52,119 nucleotides of DNA from Gemmatimonadaceae bacterium (GTDB lineage: Bacteria > Gemmatimonadota > Gemmatimonadetes > Gemmatimonadales > Gemmatimonadaceae), in assembly GCA_025928185.1 (NCBI GenBank), contig JAICKA010000012.1:1-52119 (forward strand), given 5' to 3'. The notes under the pieces are model-generated. The model saw only the letters and a list, made by a program, of their open reading frames with translations. It was not told the origin of the DNA and made no database searches. Made by a program: the position numbers and the translations under genes. Below, piece by piece: positions 9,860-19,162 of the stretch (positions within the stretch are counted from its first letter, which is position 1; each line of letters begins with the position of its first letter).

Positions 9860-10740
9860 GGCGCGGCCTCCGCGCCCGTGAACGGCTCGACGATGCGCCG
9901 GACGGCGTGCGCCGTTGGTTCATCGTCCACAACCAGCGCGTACACCGCGCCCGCCGACCGCCACCGGCGCGCCTCGATGGCGCGCCACTCGCTGAATCGT
10001 CGTTCGTACTCGCGCCGCGCGCCCTCGATGAGCAAACGCTGAATCGCCGGATTTTCGGGATCGGCGGCGAGCAGCGTTCGGCGCGGCGGCTCGAGCTCGT
10101 CACGCGCCACGACGTGCACGAGCGTCAGCTCCCCGCCCGACGCGACGTGCACGTGCGCGGCCGCGAGCAGCGCGTCGGCGTCGCCGAGCAGGTCGGTGAT
10201 GATCGCGATGCGACGGGAGCGAATTCCGGCGAGCATCGGCGCCAAGGGATCGATGCCGTCCGGATCGGCGTCGTCGACGACGTGCGCGATCTCTGACACG
10301 ACGCCGCGTCGAGTTCGCGGCGGCAGCACGCGAGCGCCGCCCGCCGTCCTATCGTCCGGCGCGACGATGCCGACCGGATCGCCGTCGCCGTGCGCGACCG
10401 CGGCGAGTCCGACCGCCACGTTCTGCGCCTGGCGCCATTTCGCGCGCGTCGTCACCGGAAACGCCATCGATGCCGACGCGTCGAGCAGGATCGTCGTGGC
10501 CAGCGTCGTGCGATCGGTGGCGAGGCGGACCCAGGCGCGATCGCTGCGCGCGAGCAACCGCCAGTCGAGTCGGCGTGGATCGTCGCCCTGCCGGTACGCG
10601 CGATATTCGCTGAATTCGGCCGACGTGCCGCGCCGGCGCGATGCGTGCGCGCCGGTCGCGGCGCTCGTGACGAGTCGTCGCGCCGGCCAGTGCACGCCCC
10701 GCACGGCATCGAGCAGCGCGCCGTACGATTCGCCGGACAT
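9856..10740 (-). CDS. DUF58 domain-containing protein
   Basis: 294 residues. The DUF58 hallmark YRQGDDPRRLDW is near 49-60, preceded by SAEFSEYRAY, and a von Willebrand-like LDASASM follows near 86-92 (DxSxS metal-site pattern). No membrane segment is seen, so this is the short soluble form. DUF58 proteins are the usual partners of MoxR AAA+ ATPases. It starts one base after the MoxR stop and overlaps the BatA-like gene by four bases. Confidence 0.92.
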   Translation of the reverse strand: MSGESYGALLDAVRGVHWPARRLVTSAATGAHASRRRGTSAEFSEYRAYRQGDDPRRLDWRLLARSDRAWVRLATDRTTLATTILLDASASMAFPVTTRAKWRQAQNVAVGLAAVAHGDGDPVGIVAPDDRTAGGARVLPPRTRRGVVSEIAHVVDDADPDGIDPLAPMLAGIRSRRIAIITDLLGDADALLAAAHVHVASGGELTLVHVVARDELEPPRRTLLAADPENPAIQRLLIEGARREYERRFSEWRAIEARRWRSAGAVYALVVDDEPTAHAVRRIVEPFTGAEAAP

Positions 10741-10741
10741 G

Positions 10742-11752
10742 CTACACGTGGATATCGCTGCGCGGTGGCTGAATCCGCGCCAGCACGTCGGCGATTACGC
10801 GCTCCACGCCGACGCCCTCCGCTTCGGCCGCGAAGTTCGGCAGCACGCGATGGCGCAGCACCGGCATCACGACGCGCTTCACGTCCGCTGGCGAAACGGC
10901 AAATCGTCCGTCGAGCAGCGCGTGCGCCTTGGCGCCGAGAATCAATGACTGGCCCGCGCGCGGCCCGCCGCCCCAGCGGACGTATCGGTTCACGAGATCG
11001 GGCGCATGCTCGCCGTGCGGCCGCGTTGCACGAACGAGCGATGCGGCGTACCGCAGCACGACGTCGGTTACATCCACCTCGCGCACCATCGCCTGGAGCG
11101 CAATCAGCTCCGATGCGCCGATCACGATGTCGAGCGGTTCGGCCTCGGCGCCCGTGGTGCTGCGCAGAATCGCGATCTCCTCGTCCTCGTCCGGATAGCC
11201 GACGCGAATGTCGAACAGAAAGCGGTCGAGCTGGGCTTCGGGCAGGGGGTACGTGCCTTCCTGCTCGATCGGATTCTGCGTGGCGAGCACGAAGAACGGC
11301 TCCGGCAGGCGCATCGTGTCGCCGCTCGCGGTCACACTGTGCTCTTGCATCGCCTCGAGCAGCGCGGCCTGCGTGCGCGGCGGCGCGCGGTTGATCTCGT
11401 CCGCGAGCACGATGTTCGCGAACACCGGCCCGTGCACGAAACGAAAGCTTCGCGCGCCGGTGATCGCGTCCTCCTCGAGGATCTCGGTGCCGGTGATGTC
11501 GCTCGGCACGAGATCGGGCGTGAACTGGATGCGATGAAAATCCAGGTGCACCGCTTCGGCGAGCGAACGCACCATGAGTGTTTTCGCAAGTCCCGGCACG
11601 CCGACGAGCAGCGCGTGGCCGCCGGCCATGAGCGCCATGAGAATTTCGTCGAGCACGTGCTCCTGCCCGACGATTCGCCGCTGCATCTCCGCGCGGAGCC
11701 GCGATGCCGCGGCCACGAGGGTGTCCCGATCCTGCGCCGGCGGAGCGACCAT
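10742..11752 (-). CDS. moxR: MoxR family AAA+ ATPase
   Basis: 336 residues. Walker A GVPGLAKT at 51-58, Walker B VLADEINR, sensor 1 within FFVLATQNP, then EGTYPLPEAQLDRFLF, all typical of MoxR. MoxR ATPases act as chaperones for maturation of cofactor- or metal-containing and envelope-associated proteins, usually with DUF58/von Willebrand-type partners encoded alongside, as here. It begins 11 bases after the ubiquitin-like gene and ends one base before the DUF58 gene. Confidence 0.95.
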   Translation of the reverse strand: MVAPPAQDRDTLVAAASRLRAEMQRRIVGQEHVLDEILMALMAGGHALLVGVPGLAKTLMVRSLAEAVHLDFHRIQFTPDLVPSDITGTEILEEDAITGARSFRFVHGPVFANIVLADEINRAPPRTQAALLEAMQEHSVTASGDTMRLPEPFFVLATQNPIEQEGTYPLPEAQLDRFLFDIRVGYPDEDEEIAILRSTTGAEAEPLDIVIGASELIALQAMVREVDVTDVVLRYAASLVRATRPHGEHAPDLVNRYVRWGGGPRAGQSLILGAKAHALLDGRFAVSPADVKRVVMPVLRHRVLPNFAAEAEGVGVERVIADVLARIQPPRSDIHV

Positions 11753-11763
11753 GCGCGTGCGGC

Positions 11764-12090
11764 TCAGCGCACCGGACGTCGGCGGCGGTGCGTCAGCAGG
11801 AGGATCGATCCGTCGAGCACACCCGCGTCGGCGAGCGATGCCGCTTCGTCGAGAATCTCCCAGCCGCGCAGCTTGAGCACGAAATCCTCGTGCAGCTCGG
11901 CTTCGGGGAACAGCGCCTCGAGCGCCCGCGCCTTCACCGTGAGCACCGGCTCGCTCGGCGCGACGACGATGCGCACGACGTCCCAGACTTCCGGCATCTC
12001 GACGCGAATCGTGATCGCGTCCGTGCCCGGCGGCGCGAGCTGGATCGTGGTGTAGCGTGCGCGCAGCGTGGTGACGAATGGTCCGCTCAT
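11764..12090 (-). CDS. Small ubiquitin-like (beta-grasp) protein
   Basis: 108 residues from the ATG at 12090 (ATGA overlap with the upstream gene). Residues about 38-101 follow the ubiquitin pattern: two strands, a helix beginning LTVKARALEALFP, the strand FVLKLRGWEIL, the turn ASLADAGVLDG and a last strand SILLLT. This is close in order to ubiquitin and to YukD/EsaB proteins (LRD/LSD...GI..GD.L.I). The C terminus is HRRRRPVR, without a Gly-Gly, so conjugation is not expected unless processed. No E1, E2 or type VII secretion gene is nearby. Its place just before moxR suggests an adaptor or folding-related role; that is inference. Confidence 0.7.
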   Translation of the reverse strand: MSGPFVTTLRARYTTIQLAPPGTDAITIRVEMPEVWDVVRIVVAPSEPVLTVKARALEALFPEAELHEDFVLKLRGWEILDEAASLADAGVLDGSILLLTHRRRRPVR

Positions 12091-12374
12091 GCCGTGCCTC
12101 CCGGTGGAAGCGTGGTGAAGAACCGCGCGATCTGCATGTCGAACAGATAGGAAGAGCCGGTGACGCGCGTGCCGCCCTCGGGCGCCGGCTTCACCGCGAT
12201 GACGATCTCCTCCGTCCCCTGCCCGCGGAACGAGCAGAACTCCGGACCTTCCATGTCGAGAAACGCGGAGTAGAGCGACGGACGCGTGGCGAAAAAGGTC
12301 TTGGCGCGGGCCAGCACCTCGTCGCCGCTCAGCGTCGTCGTGGTCTCCTGAATCGGTGTTTGCGAAGTGCTCAT
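12087..12374 (-). CDS. Conserved-looking small protein of unknown function
   Basis: 95 residues, no signal peptide or membrane segment. A Thr-rich start leads into LSGDEVLARAKTFFATRP, then strands around EEIVIAVKPAPEGG and TRVTGSSYLF. The alternating strand pattern could be a small beta-sheet domain, but I do not recognise the family. It is joined by ATGA overlaps to the sensor kinase upstream and the ubiquitin-like gene downstream, so it is almost certainly translated with both. A partnership with the ubiquitin-like protein is a reasonable guess. Confidence 0.75.
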   Translation of the reverse strand: MSTSQTPIQETTTTLSGDEVLARAKTFFATRPSLYSAFLDMEGPEFCSFRGQGTEEIVIAVKPAPEGGTRVTGSSYLFDMQIARFFTTLPPGGTA

Positions 12375-13732
12375 GTACGAACCTCGATTGATGTTTCCGC
12401 CGCACGCGGGTCGTAGCGCAACGGCACCTCCAGCCGGAACGCCGACCCCTCGCCCGGCGCCGACGCCAGCGAGATGTCTCCCTGCACCAGCCGGGCGAGC
12501 CGCTGTGCCAGCGCCAGGCCCAGCCCCGCGCCGCCGTGCTCGCGCGTCATCGTCCCGTCCACCTGCCGGAATTCGTCGAATACCAGCCGGTGTGATTCCG
12601 GTGGAATCCCGATGCCGGTGTCCTCCACCAGATAGACCGCGCGATCGCCGACTACCTGCAGCGACACCCGCACCGACCCGTCATGCGTGAACTTCAACGC
12701 GTTGTCCAGCAGCGCGGACAGCGCCCGCGTGATCGTCCGGCGATCGTTCACCATCGGCTCGACCGTCTCCGGCTCCGCCACCTCGAGCGCCACGTGCTCG
12801 CGCCGCTCGCGCGCGCCGGCCACCGCATCGCGCAACGGATCGCGCGGGTCCAGCTCCGTCACCGATGCCGCGACGGCGCCGCGCTTCAGCGCCGTGAGCT
12901 CGAGCAGATCGCCGATCAGGCCAAGCAACTGCTCGCTCGAGTCCTTCACCTGCTGCAGGGTGTGCTGCTGCTCGTCGGTGATCGGACCGGCGAGCCCCTC
13001 CTGCATGAGCGAAATGTAGCCGATCACGGCAGTGAGCGGCGTCCGCAGCTCGTGCGAGATGTTCGACAGGAATTCGTCCTTCACCCGACGCGCTTCCACG
13101 ACGTCGACGTACTGGCGCTCGAGCGCCGCGTTGGACTCGAGCAATGCCATGTTCGCCGCGCGCAGATCGTCGATCATGCGCGCCTTTTCCGCCGTCGCCG
13201 CCATCTGGTCGGCGGCCAGTCGCATGAGCTGTCGGTTGTCGTCGCTCACCTCGCCGCGCGAGGCGAAGTAGAACGTCACCGCGCCGAGCACCGCGCGCGA
13301 CGTCTGCAACGGCAGCGACACGAGCGAACGGAAGCCCAGCTCCTGTCCAACTTCGCGCCATCCGGCGAGCGTCGAATCGCCGCTGATGTCCAGCACTTCG
13401 ACCGCATGACGCTCGCTCGCCGCTTCGCCACTCGGTCCGGCGCCGAGCCGCACGCGCATCTGCCCGAGGAAGGGCTTGTAGCGCTCGGGCCAGTTGTGCG
13501 CGGCCGCGAGGTGCATCAGCTCCGAGTCGTCGTCGATGAGATAGACGCACGACAGCGTGGCGCCCACCAGCGGACTGACGCGATCGAGCGCGAATTGATA
13601 GACGTCTTCCGGGCGCTCCGCCGTGAGGAAGGCGTGCGCGATCTCGCGAATGGCCACCAGCTCGCGGAGGCGGACGTCCGCGCCTTCGGGCACTCCGAGC
13701 GACGGGATGGCCGGCGTCGGATGCATGCTCAT
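12371..13732 (-). CDS. GAF-domain sensor histidine kinase
   Basis: 453 residues with no membrane segments. A GAF domain occupies about 25-180, a short coiled coil about 183-218, HisKA carries the phospho-acceptor His227 in SNISHELRTPL, and the ATPase domain has ALLDNALKF (N box), DTGIGIP (G1) and GGAGLGLA (G2). A soluble hybrid of this kind senses an internal ligand or redox/light cue through GAF. No response regulator is adjacent. It is the first gene of the overlapping unit that runs through moxR to the HDAC gene. A 15-codon frame (13729-13776) ends in an ATGA overlap with its start and could couple translation. Confidence 0.93.
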   Translation of the reverse strand: MSMHPTPAIPSLGVPEGADVRLRELVAIREIAHAFLTAERPEDVYQFALDRVSPLVGATLSCVYLIDDDSELMHLAAAHNWPERYKPFLGQMRVRLGAGPSGEAASERHAVEVLDISGDSTLAGWREVGQELGFRSLVSLPLQTSRAVLGAVTFYFASRGEVSDDNRQLMRLAADQMAATAEKARMIDDLRAANMALLESNAALERQYVDVVEARRVKDEFLSNISHELRTPLTAVIGYISLMQEGLAGPITDEQQHTLQQVKDSSEQLLGLIGDLLELTALKRGAVAASVTELDPRDPLRDAVAGARERREHVALEVAEPETVEPMVNDRRTITRALSALLDNALKFTHDGSVRVSLQVVGDRAVYLVEDTGIGIPPESHRLVFDEFRQVDGTMTREHGGAGLGLALAQRLARLVQGDISLASAPGEGSAFRLEVPLRYDPRAAETSIEVRT

Positions 13733-13776
13733 GGATGCGCGGAGAAGCCCGGGTGCGGGTCGACGACGGGCGACAT
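13729..13776 (-). other. Possible 15-codon upstream reading frame of the sensor kinase
   Basis: ATG at 13776 to TGA at 13731-13729, the TGA overlapping the kinase ATG. A TACATT box lies only about 8-15 bases upstream of the ATG, so a transcript starting there would be leaderless or nearly so. No similarity to a known leader peptide. Weak evidence; it could be chance. Confidence 0.2.
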
Positions 13777-13825
13777 GCCTACAATGTACCGCGCGGATGG
13801 GCGGGAGGGCGAGCCTCGCCGCGAG

Positions 13826-15343
13826 CTACGCCAGCGCGCGCTCGATCGCCCGGACCAGCGGCGCAAACGACAGCGCCTTGCCCGAGACCCGCTCGGCCTG
13901 TTCGTGCGCCAGCTCACGCTGACCTTCGCCGAACAACGCGGAGCAGATCCACGGACCGGCACGCGGATTTCGCCACCAGTCCACGTCGTATCGCTCGACG
14001 AGTGTCTCGGCGAGCAGCGCCTGGAGCTGCCAGGCGCGGAGGTAGCGCGCCGCGTAGTAGCGCGGATCGACGTCGACGAATGCGTCGGCGTGATGGTAGC
14101 GAAAGCCGGTCGCGGTGGAGAGCCGCTCGACATACAGCTCGGGGAGCGACTCCCAACGTACGGCACCGCCGTACAGATCCGTCTCGTAAATGAGCTTCGC
14201 CGAATACCGCCTGAGAAAGTGCAGTTCCTCGAAGCCCATCGAGCGCACGAATGCCGGCAGCGCCGACGCGCCAAGCTCCGTGTATCGCTTGAGCCACCCA
14301 CTGTCCTTCAGCAGATGGTCGAAGAGCATCGCGTAGCCTTCCGTGATCGAGTTGTCGCCGAGCCAGCGGAACTCGAACGGCAGGTCGGGCCGCATATATG
14401 CAAAGTGTAATGCGTGTCCCAGCTCGTGCAGGAACGTCATCCAGTCGCTCTGGCCGCCATGCGGGCGCAGCACGAGATAGACCTCGTCGGGGATACGCAC
14501 GGGCGAACAGAATGCGCGCGAGCGCTTGCCTTCTCGATCGCCCGTATCGAGCGTAATGCGGCCGGCGGCGAGCGGGTCGACGCCCATCTCGCGAACCTGC
14601 TTGCGGATCGACGCCTCCATTTGGTTGCCCGGGAAGTACGCGTCGAACTCGCGGGCGCGAAACAGCGCGCCGGCATCGGCGCGCGTGAGCGCCGCGGGCT
14701 CCATGTGCAACACGCGCTTGGCGAATTCGGGCAGCGTGTCGTCCCACAGCGCCTGCGTGTCGCGCAGGAACTGCTCGCATTCGGCGCGCAGCTGCGCGAG
14801 CGGCACGCCGCTCAGCAGCTCGAACGTCGCGTTGTAGCTCGCGGCGAGCCCCAGCTCCTCCGTGATGTCGCGCTCGCGCTGAAATCGTTCGCGGCGAATT
14901 GGCGCGAGCTCGCGTTGCATGAGCGCGGCGCGGGCCCGCTCGATGGCGTGCCGCTCGTCGGGATCGGTGCTGTTGGCGATCTCGATCGACGTAGTCTCGA
15001 ACTGAATGGCGCGCGTGTCCGTCACCTGCACCACGGCGGAGCTCTCCCACGCGATCTCGCGCTCGTCCAGCTCGGCGAGCTGTCGCGCGCTCTGCGCCTC
15101 CGCTTGCCACTCGACGAGCAACCGGGCCGAGCGGCGCTCCTCGCTGTTCTCCGGCGCATTGCGGAATGCGTCGACGGTGAGCGCGAGCGCGTCGGGCCCG
15201 AGCACCCCGGCATGCCGCTGGTAGATCGGCTGCAGCTCCGCGACGGGCTTCTGGCCCGAATGGGCGAGATAGTACTCGCGCGAGATCTCCTGCGAAAAGG
15301 CTTCCCCGTCTTCGCGGAGCCATTCGATGGAGAGAGGCTTCAC
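13826..15343 (-). CDS. M3-like zinc metallopeptidase (oligoendopeptidase F-like)
   Basis: 505 residues starting at GTG 15343, which overlaps the GlyRS stop as GTGA; no protein-like sequence lies further upstream in this frame. The zinc site is HELGH at 306-310 with the third ligand Glu335 in ITEGYAML, spaced as in the M3/M2 clans. The flanking helices, including the [20 protein letters not shown] region, fit an all-helical gluzincin. No signal peptide, so probably a cytosolic oligopeptidase that recycles peptides. It is somewhat shorter than typical PepF (about 600). Translation is coupled to glycyl-tRNA synthetase. Confidence 0.85.
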   Translation of the reverse strand: MKPLSIEWLREDGEAFSQEISREYYLAHSGQKPVAELQPIYQRHAGVLGPDALALTVDAFRNAPENSEERRSARLLVEWQAEAQSARQLAELDEREIAWESSAVVQVTDTRAIQFETTSIEIANSTDPDERHAIERARAALMQRELAPIRRERFQRERDITEELGLAASYNATFELLSGVPLAQLRAECEQFLRDTQALWDDTLPEFAKRVLHMEPAALTRADAGALFRAREFDAYFPGNQMEASIRKQVREMGVDPLAAGRITLDTGDREGKRSRAFCSPVRIPDEVYLVLRPHGGQSDWMTFLHELGHALHFAYMRPDLPFEFRWLGDNSITEGYAMLFDHLLKDSGWLKRYTELGASALPAFVRSMGFEELHFLRRYSAKLIYETDLYGGAVRWESLPELYVERLSTATGFRYHHADAFVDVDPRYYAARYLRAWQLQALLAETLVERYDVDWWRNPRAGPWICSALFGEGQRELAHEQAERVSGKALSFAPLVRAIERALA

Positions 15344-16674
15344 GCGCCGATGCGCTCGCGAATCAGGTCGGCCACGCGATCCGCGGCAATGCGCTCCTGC
15401 TGCAGCGTATCGCGATCGCGCAGCGTCACCGTGCCGTCCTGCATCGTCTGGCCATCCACGGTGAGACAGTACGGCGTCCCCACTTCGTCCTGACGGCGAT
15501 AACGCCGGCCGATCGCGCCGGATTCGTCGTAGAACACGGGAAATTGCTTTCTCAGATCGTGCGCGAGCTTGTCGGCAAACTCCGGCATGCCGTCCTTCTT
15601 GACGAGCGGAAACACGCCGGCCTTGATCGGCGCCAGCGCGGGATGGAAACCGAGCACGACGCGCCCTTCCGTCTCGCCTTCCACCGCTTCCTCGCGATAG
15701 GCGTTGACGAGCAGCGCGAGCAGCGTGCGATTCGGACCGGCCGCCGTCTCGATCACGAACGGGATGTACCGCTTGTTGTTCGCCTGATCGACGTACTCGA
15801 GGCGTTTGTTCGAGTATTCCTGATGGCGGCTCAGATCGAAATCGCCGCGATTGTGAATGCCCTCGATCTCCTGAAAGCCGAGTGATCCGCCGAAGTCGAA
15901 CTCGATGTCGAACGCCGCCCGCGCGTAATGCGCCAGCTCGGTCGGCCCGTGCTGGTGGTAGCGGAGCCGCTCGGGCGACAGGCCGTTGCTCCGATGCCAG
16001 TCCATGCGCCAGGCTTTCCACTTCTCGAACCACTCCATGTCCGTGCCCGGCTCGACGAAGAACTGCATCTCCATCTGCTCGAACTCGCGCGTGCGGAAGA
16101 TGAAGTTGCCCGGCGTGATCTCGTTGCGAAACGACTTGCCGATCTGCGCGATGCCGAACGGCACGCGCTGGCGCGTCGACTGCTGGACGTTGAGAAAATT
16201 CACATAGGTGCCCTGCGCCGTCTCGGGCCGCAGGTAGATCACCGCCGCGCTGTCTTCCACCGGCCCGATGTGCGTCTTGAACATCAGGTTGAACTGGCGC
16301 GGCTCGGTGAGCTGGCACTCGGAGAACTCGCCCGGATGCTTCGACGGTTTGCGTAGGCACTGCGCATCCTCGAGCTTGTCGGCGCGGAAGCGGCCCTTGC
16401 ACGTCTTGCAGTCCACCAGCGGATCGACGAACCCGCCGACGTGCCCGCTCGCTTCCCACACGCGCGGATGCATGAGGATGGCCGTATCGATGCCTTCGAT
16501 GTCGTCGCGCGAGCGCACCATCGCCTTCCACCAGCGCTCCTGGAGATTGCGCTTCAGCTCGATCCCGAGCGGCCCGTAGTCCCACACCGATCCCAGCCCA
16601 CCATAGATCTCGGAGGACTGAAAGACGAAGCCGCGGCGTTTACAGAGGGAAACGAGTTTTTCGAGGACGTCCAT
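15340..16674 (-). CDS. glyQS: Glycine--tRNA ligase (dimeric, single-chain type)
   Basis: 444 residues, the alpha2 class II GlyRS rather than the two-subunit glyQ/glyS form. Landmarks: [20 protein letters not shown] at the N terminus, a CKTC segment near 88-91, [12 protein letters not shown] (motif 2 region), the [13 protein letters not shown] region, and a C-terminal anticodon-binding domain ending the protein. It charges tRNA-Gly. The ATG at 16674 begins after a 112-base gap from the YpdA gene. The stop overlaps the M3-like peptidase GTG start. Confidence 0.95.
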   Translation of the reverse strand: MDVLEKLVSLCKRRGFVFQSSEIYGGLGSVWDYGPLGIELKRNLQERWWKAMVRSRDDIEGIDTAILMHPRVWEASGHVGGFVDPLVDCKTCKGRFRADKLEDAQCLRKPSKHPGEFSECQLTEPRQFNLMFKTHIGPVEDSAAVIYLRPETAQGTYVNFLNVQQSTRQRVPFGIAQIGKSFRNEITPGNFIFRTREFEQMEMQFFVEPGTDMEWFEKWKAWRMDWHRSNGLSPERLRYHQHGPTELAHYARAAFDIEFDFGGSLGFQEIEGIHNRGDFDLSRHQEYSNKRLEYVDQANNKRYIPFVIETAAGPNRTLLALLVNAYREEAVEGETEGRVVLGFHPALAPIKAGVFPLVKKDGMPEFADKLAHDLRKQFPVFYDESGAIGRRYRRQDEVGTPYCLTVDGQTMQDGTVTLRDRDTLQQERIAADRVADLIRERIGA

Positions 16675-16750
16675 GGGGAGGAAATGATTGTAAGACAGTC
16701 AGACGGCGGCCTGCGTCCGCGGCGCAATGGGAAGACTGGAAATTACCGAA

Positions 16751-16773
16751 TTGCGAGATTGAAGATATCGCAA
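16751..16773. terminator. Possible weak hairpin downstream of ypdA
   Basis: TTGCGA and TCGCAA form a 6-bp stem around an 11-base loop 14-36 bases past the ypdA stop. There is no clear T-run. It could separate ypdA from glyQS, but the stem is short. Confidence 0.25.
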
Positions 16774-16786
16774 CCTGGACCGCGTC

Positions 16787-17803
16787 TCATGTATCCAATT
16801 CGGCGCTCAACTTCGGCTCGGCCGGCGCCGAGCGGCCGAGCAGGCGCGCCACGATCTTGTCCCCGTGATAGCGGCCGTTCTCGATGAACACCTTGTTCGC
16901 GTCGAAGCCGGCCACCACCACGCCCGCAATGAACAGGCCTGGCACCGTCGTCTCGAGTGTGGTCGCGTCGTGGGCCGGAATTCCCGTCGTCGGGTCGATC
17001 GGAACGCCAACCTGGCGCAGCAAATCCATATTGGGCGCAAAGCCGGTCATCACGTAGACGAAGTCCGCCGGCAGGCGCTCCTCGCCGGCACCCGTGTCGA
17101 TCGTCACCGACCCTGGCTCGATCCGCCGCACACGTGCGTTCCATCGCGTGCCGATGCTTCCCTCTTTCGCGCGATTCAGAAAATCCGGCAGCACCCACGG
17201 CTTGATCTTCTTGTCGAACTCGGGCAGAAAGTGCACGAGCGTGACGCGCGCACCGGAGCGCCAGAGGTCGAGCGCCGCTTCCGCCGCCGAGTTGCCGCCG
17301 CCGACGACGACCACGTCCTGATCGAATGCCTCGTGGCCTTCGCGATACACGTGTGCAACGTGCGGCAGGTCTTCGCCCGGAACTCGCAAATAGTTCGGCG
17401 ACCCGAAATAGCCGGTTGCCACGACCACGGCACCGGCGTGCGTCACGCGATCGCCGCGGCTGCGCGACGATGAATGCACGGCGAAGCCGTCGCCGGCGCG
17501 CTCGATCGACGTGACGCGCTCGTACTGGCGCAGCGGAATGTCGAAGTAGTGCACCGCGGCGCGATAGTAGGCGAGCGCGTCGCGGCGGGTCGGTTTGTCG
17601 CCCGCCACGATGAACGGCAGCCCGCCGATCGACAGCTTCTCGGCCGTCGAGAAGAAGCGAACGTACGTCGGATAGTGCGCGATCGTGCTCACCACCGCGC
17701 CGCCGTCGAGCACCACGGTCCGCAATCCGGCCTTCTGCGCCGAGATTGCCGCCGCGAGGCCGCACGGGCCGGCGCCGACGATCAGCAGGTCCACATCAGA
17801 CAT
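16787..17803 (-). CDS. ypdA: YpdA family FAD-dependent (bacillithiol-disulfide-type) reductase
   Basis: 338 residues. An FAD-binding VGAGPCGLAAAIS at 9-21, an NAD(P)H-binding VVVGGGNSAAEAAL near 170-183, ATGYFGSPNYLRVPGED between them, and the late FIAGVVVAGFDANKVFIENG are typical of YpdA rather than thioredoxin reductase; no active-site CxxC is present. YpdA reduces bacillithiol disulfide in Firmicutes. The presence of bacillithiol in this organism is not shown by this window. It starts 3 bases after the purA stop. Confidence 0.88.
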   Translation of the reverse strand: MSDVDLLIVGAGPCGLAAAISAQKAGLRTVVLDGGAVVSTIAHYPTYVRFFSTAEKLSIGGLPFIVAGDKPTRRDALAYYRAAVHYFDIPLRQYERVTSIERAGDGFAVHSSSRSRGDRVTHAGAVVVATGYFGSPNYLRVPGEDLPHVAHVYREGHEAFDQDVVVVGGGNSAAEAALDLWRSGARVTLVHFLPEFDKKIKPWVLPDFLNRAKEGSIGTRWNARVRRIEPGSVTIDTGAGEERLPADFVYVMTGFAPNMDLLRQVGVPIDPTTGIPAHDATTLETTVPGLFIAGVVVAGFDANKVFIENGRYHGDKIVARLLGRSAPAEPKLSAELDT

Positions 17804-17806
17804 TGC

Positions 17807-19087
17807 TCATAGCCCGATGATCTGATCCCGCCGCGTGCCGACGCTCACGTAGGTGATCGGCGTCTCGATCAGCTCCTGAACGCGATCGAGATACCGCCGC
17901 GCCTGAGCAGGCAGCTCCTCGAGCCGGCGGGCGTCGCGCGTCGGCTGCTGCCAGCCGTCGAGCCATTCGTAGCGCGGCACCACGCGATCCAGTCCCGTGA
18001 TGTCGGCCGGGAATTCCGTGTGGAGCGCCTCCTCGTACTCGTAGCCGGTGCAGATCGCGATGCGGTCGAGCGTGTCGAGCACGTCGAGCTTGGTCACGGC
18101 GACGTCGGTCAACCCGTTGATGCGCGACGCGTAGCGCACGACCACGGCGTCGAACCAGCCGCACCGACGCGCGCGGCCGGTCGTTGCACCGAACTCGTTC
18201 CCGAGCGAACGCAGACGCTCGGTCATCTGCGCATCCATCTCCGTGGGCAGCGGGCCGGTACCGACGCGCGTCGTGTACGCCTTCACGACGCCGAGCACCG
18301 CATCGATCGACGTGGGCGGAATGCCGGCGCCCGTCGCCGCACCGCCGGACGTCGTGCTGCTCGACGTGACGAACGGATACGTGCCGTGATCGACGTCGAG
18401 CAGCGAGCCCTGCGCGCCCTCGAGCAGGATGGCGGCACCGCTTTTCATCGCGCGATACACCATCAGTCCCACGTCTTCCGACAGCGGAAGCAGTCGATCG
18501 GCGAGCCGGCCGAGCAGCTCGAGGATGCTGTCGGCGTCGGCGCGCGCGCTGCTGCCGAAGCCGATGAGCTGCGCGTTGGCGCGCTCGACGCCGCGCGTCA
18601 CCAGCTCGCGCAACCGATCCGCATGGCGCAGGTCGACGACGCGAATGCCGCGCCGCGCGATCTTGTCCTCGTACGCCGGCCCGATGCCGCGACCCGTGGT
18701 GCCGAGCGATTGGCTGTGCGCGCTCTCGGCGTCGATCAGCTTGTGGTACGGCAGCACGAGGTGCGCGCGGTCGCTCACATACAATCGGCCTTCGACGTCG
18801 ATGCCATCGGCCACGAGCCCGTCGATCTCGGTGAACAGCGTATCCGGATCGAGCACGACGCCGTTGCCGATCGCGCAGCGCACGCCTTCGTGGAGAATGC
18901 CGCTCGGGATCTGGTGCAGCACGAACGAGTGCTCGCCGAGATCGACGGTGTGCCCGGCGTTCGCGCCGCCCTGGTAGCGAACGACCCAATCGGCGCGCTC
19001 GGCGAGTACGTCGACGAGCTTTCCCTTCCCCTCGTCTCCCCATTGGGCGCCGACGACGACGACCGTGCGGCTGCTCTGACTGAACAT
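17807..19087 (-). CDS. purA: Adenylosuccinate synthase
   Basis: 426 residues, full length. GAQWGDEGKGK near 13-23 (phosphate loop and catalytic Asp), the GGANAGHTV motif with catalytic His, a TGRGIGPAYEDK segment, and QGSLLDVDHGTYPFVTSS are diagnostic. It converts IMP to adenylosuccinate with GTP and aspartate in AMP synthesis. The ATG at 19087 is followed upstream by about 75 bases and then the outer array of repeat element copy 2, so its promoter is probably close to or inside that element. Confidence 0.97.
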   Translation of the reverse strand: MFSQSSRTVVVVGAQWGDEGKGKLVDVLAERADWVVRYQGGANAGHTVDLGEHSFVLHQIPSGILHEGVRCAIGNGVVLDPDTLFTEIDGLVADGIDVEGRLYVSDRAHLVLPYHKLIDAESAHSQSLGTTGRGIGPAYEDKIARRGIRVVDLRHADRLRELVTRGVERANAQLIGFGSSARADADSILELLGRLADRLLPLSEDVGLMVYRAMKSGAAILLEGAQGSLLDVDHGTYPFVTSSSTTSGGAATGAGIPPTSIDAVLGVVKAYTTRVGTGPLPTEMDAQMTERLRSLGNEFGATTGRARRCGWFDAVVVRYASRINGLTDVAVTKLDVLDTLDRIAICTGYEYEEALHTEFPADITGLDRVVPRYEWLDGWQQPTRDARRLEELPAQARRYLDRVQELIETPITYVSVGTRRDQIIGL

Positions 19088-19162
19088 GGCGGCGGCTGGT
19101 GCAAGGACAAAAAAATACGCCCGGCGCGAGACGCGGGGCGTTGAGGCAATCTAGGCGGAAAG

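Noticed and set aside
11764-12090. Component of a type VII secretion system (YukD/EsaB)
   Set aside because: No EssC-type ATPase, WXG100 protein or other secretion gene lies near; the similarity is only to the fold.
15344-16585. Single 919-residue protein fusing the GlyRS region to the M3-like peptidase
   Set aside because: The first 414 residues are an out-of-frame reading of glyQS. The peptidase begins at the GTG overlapping the glyQS stop.
16787-17803. Thioredoxin reductase
   Set aside because: No CxxC active-site pair; the motifs fit YpdA.
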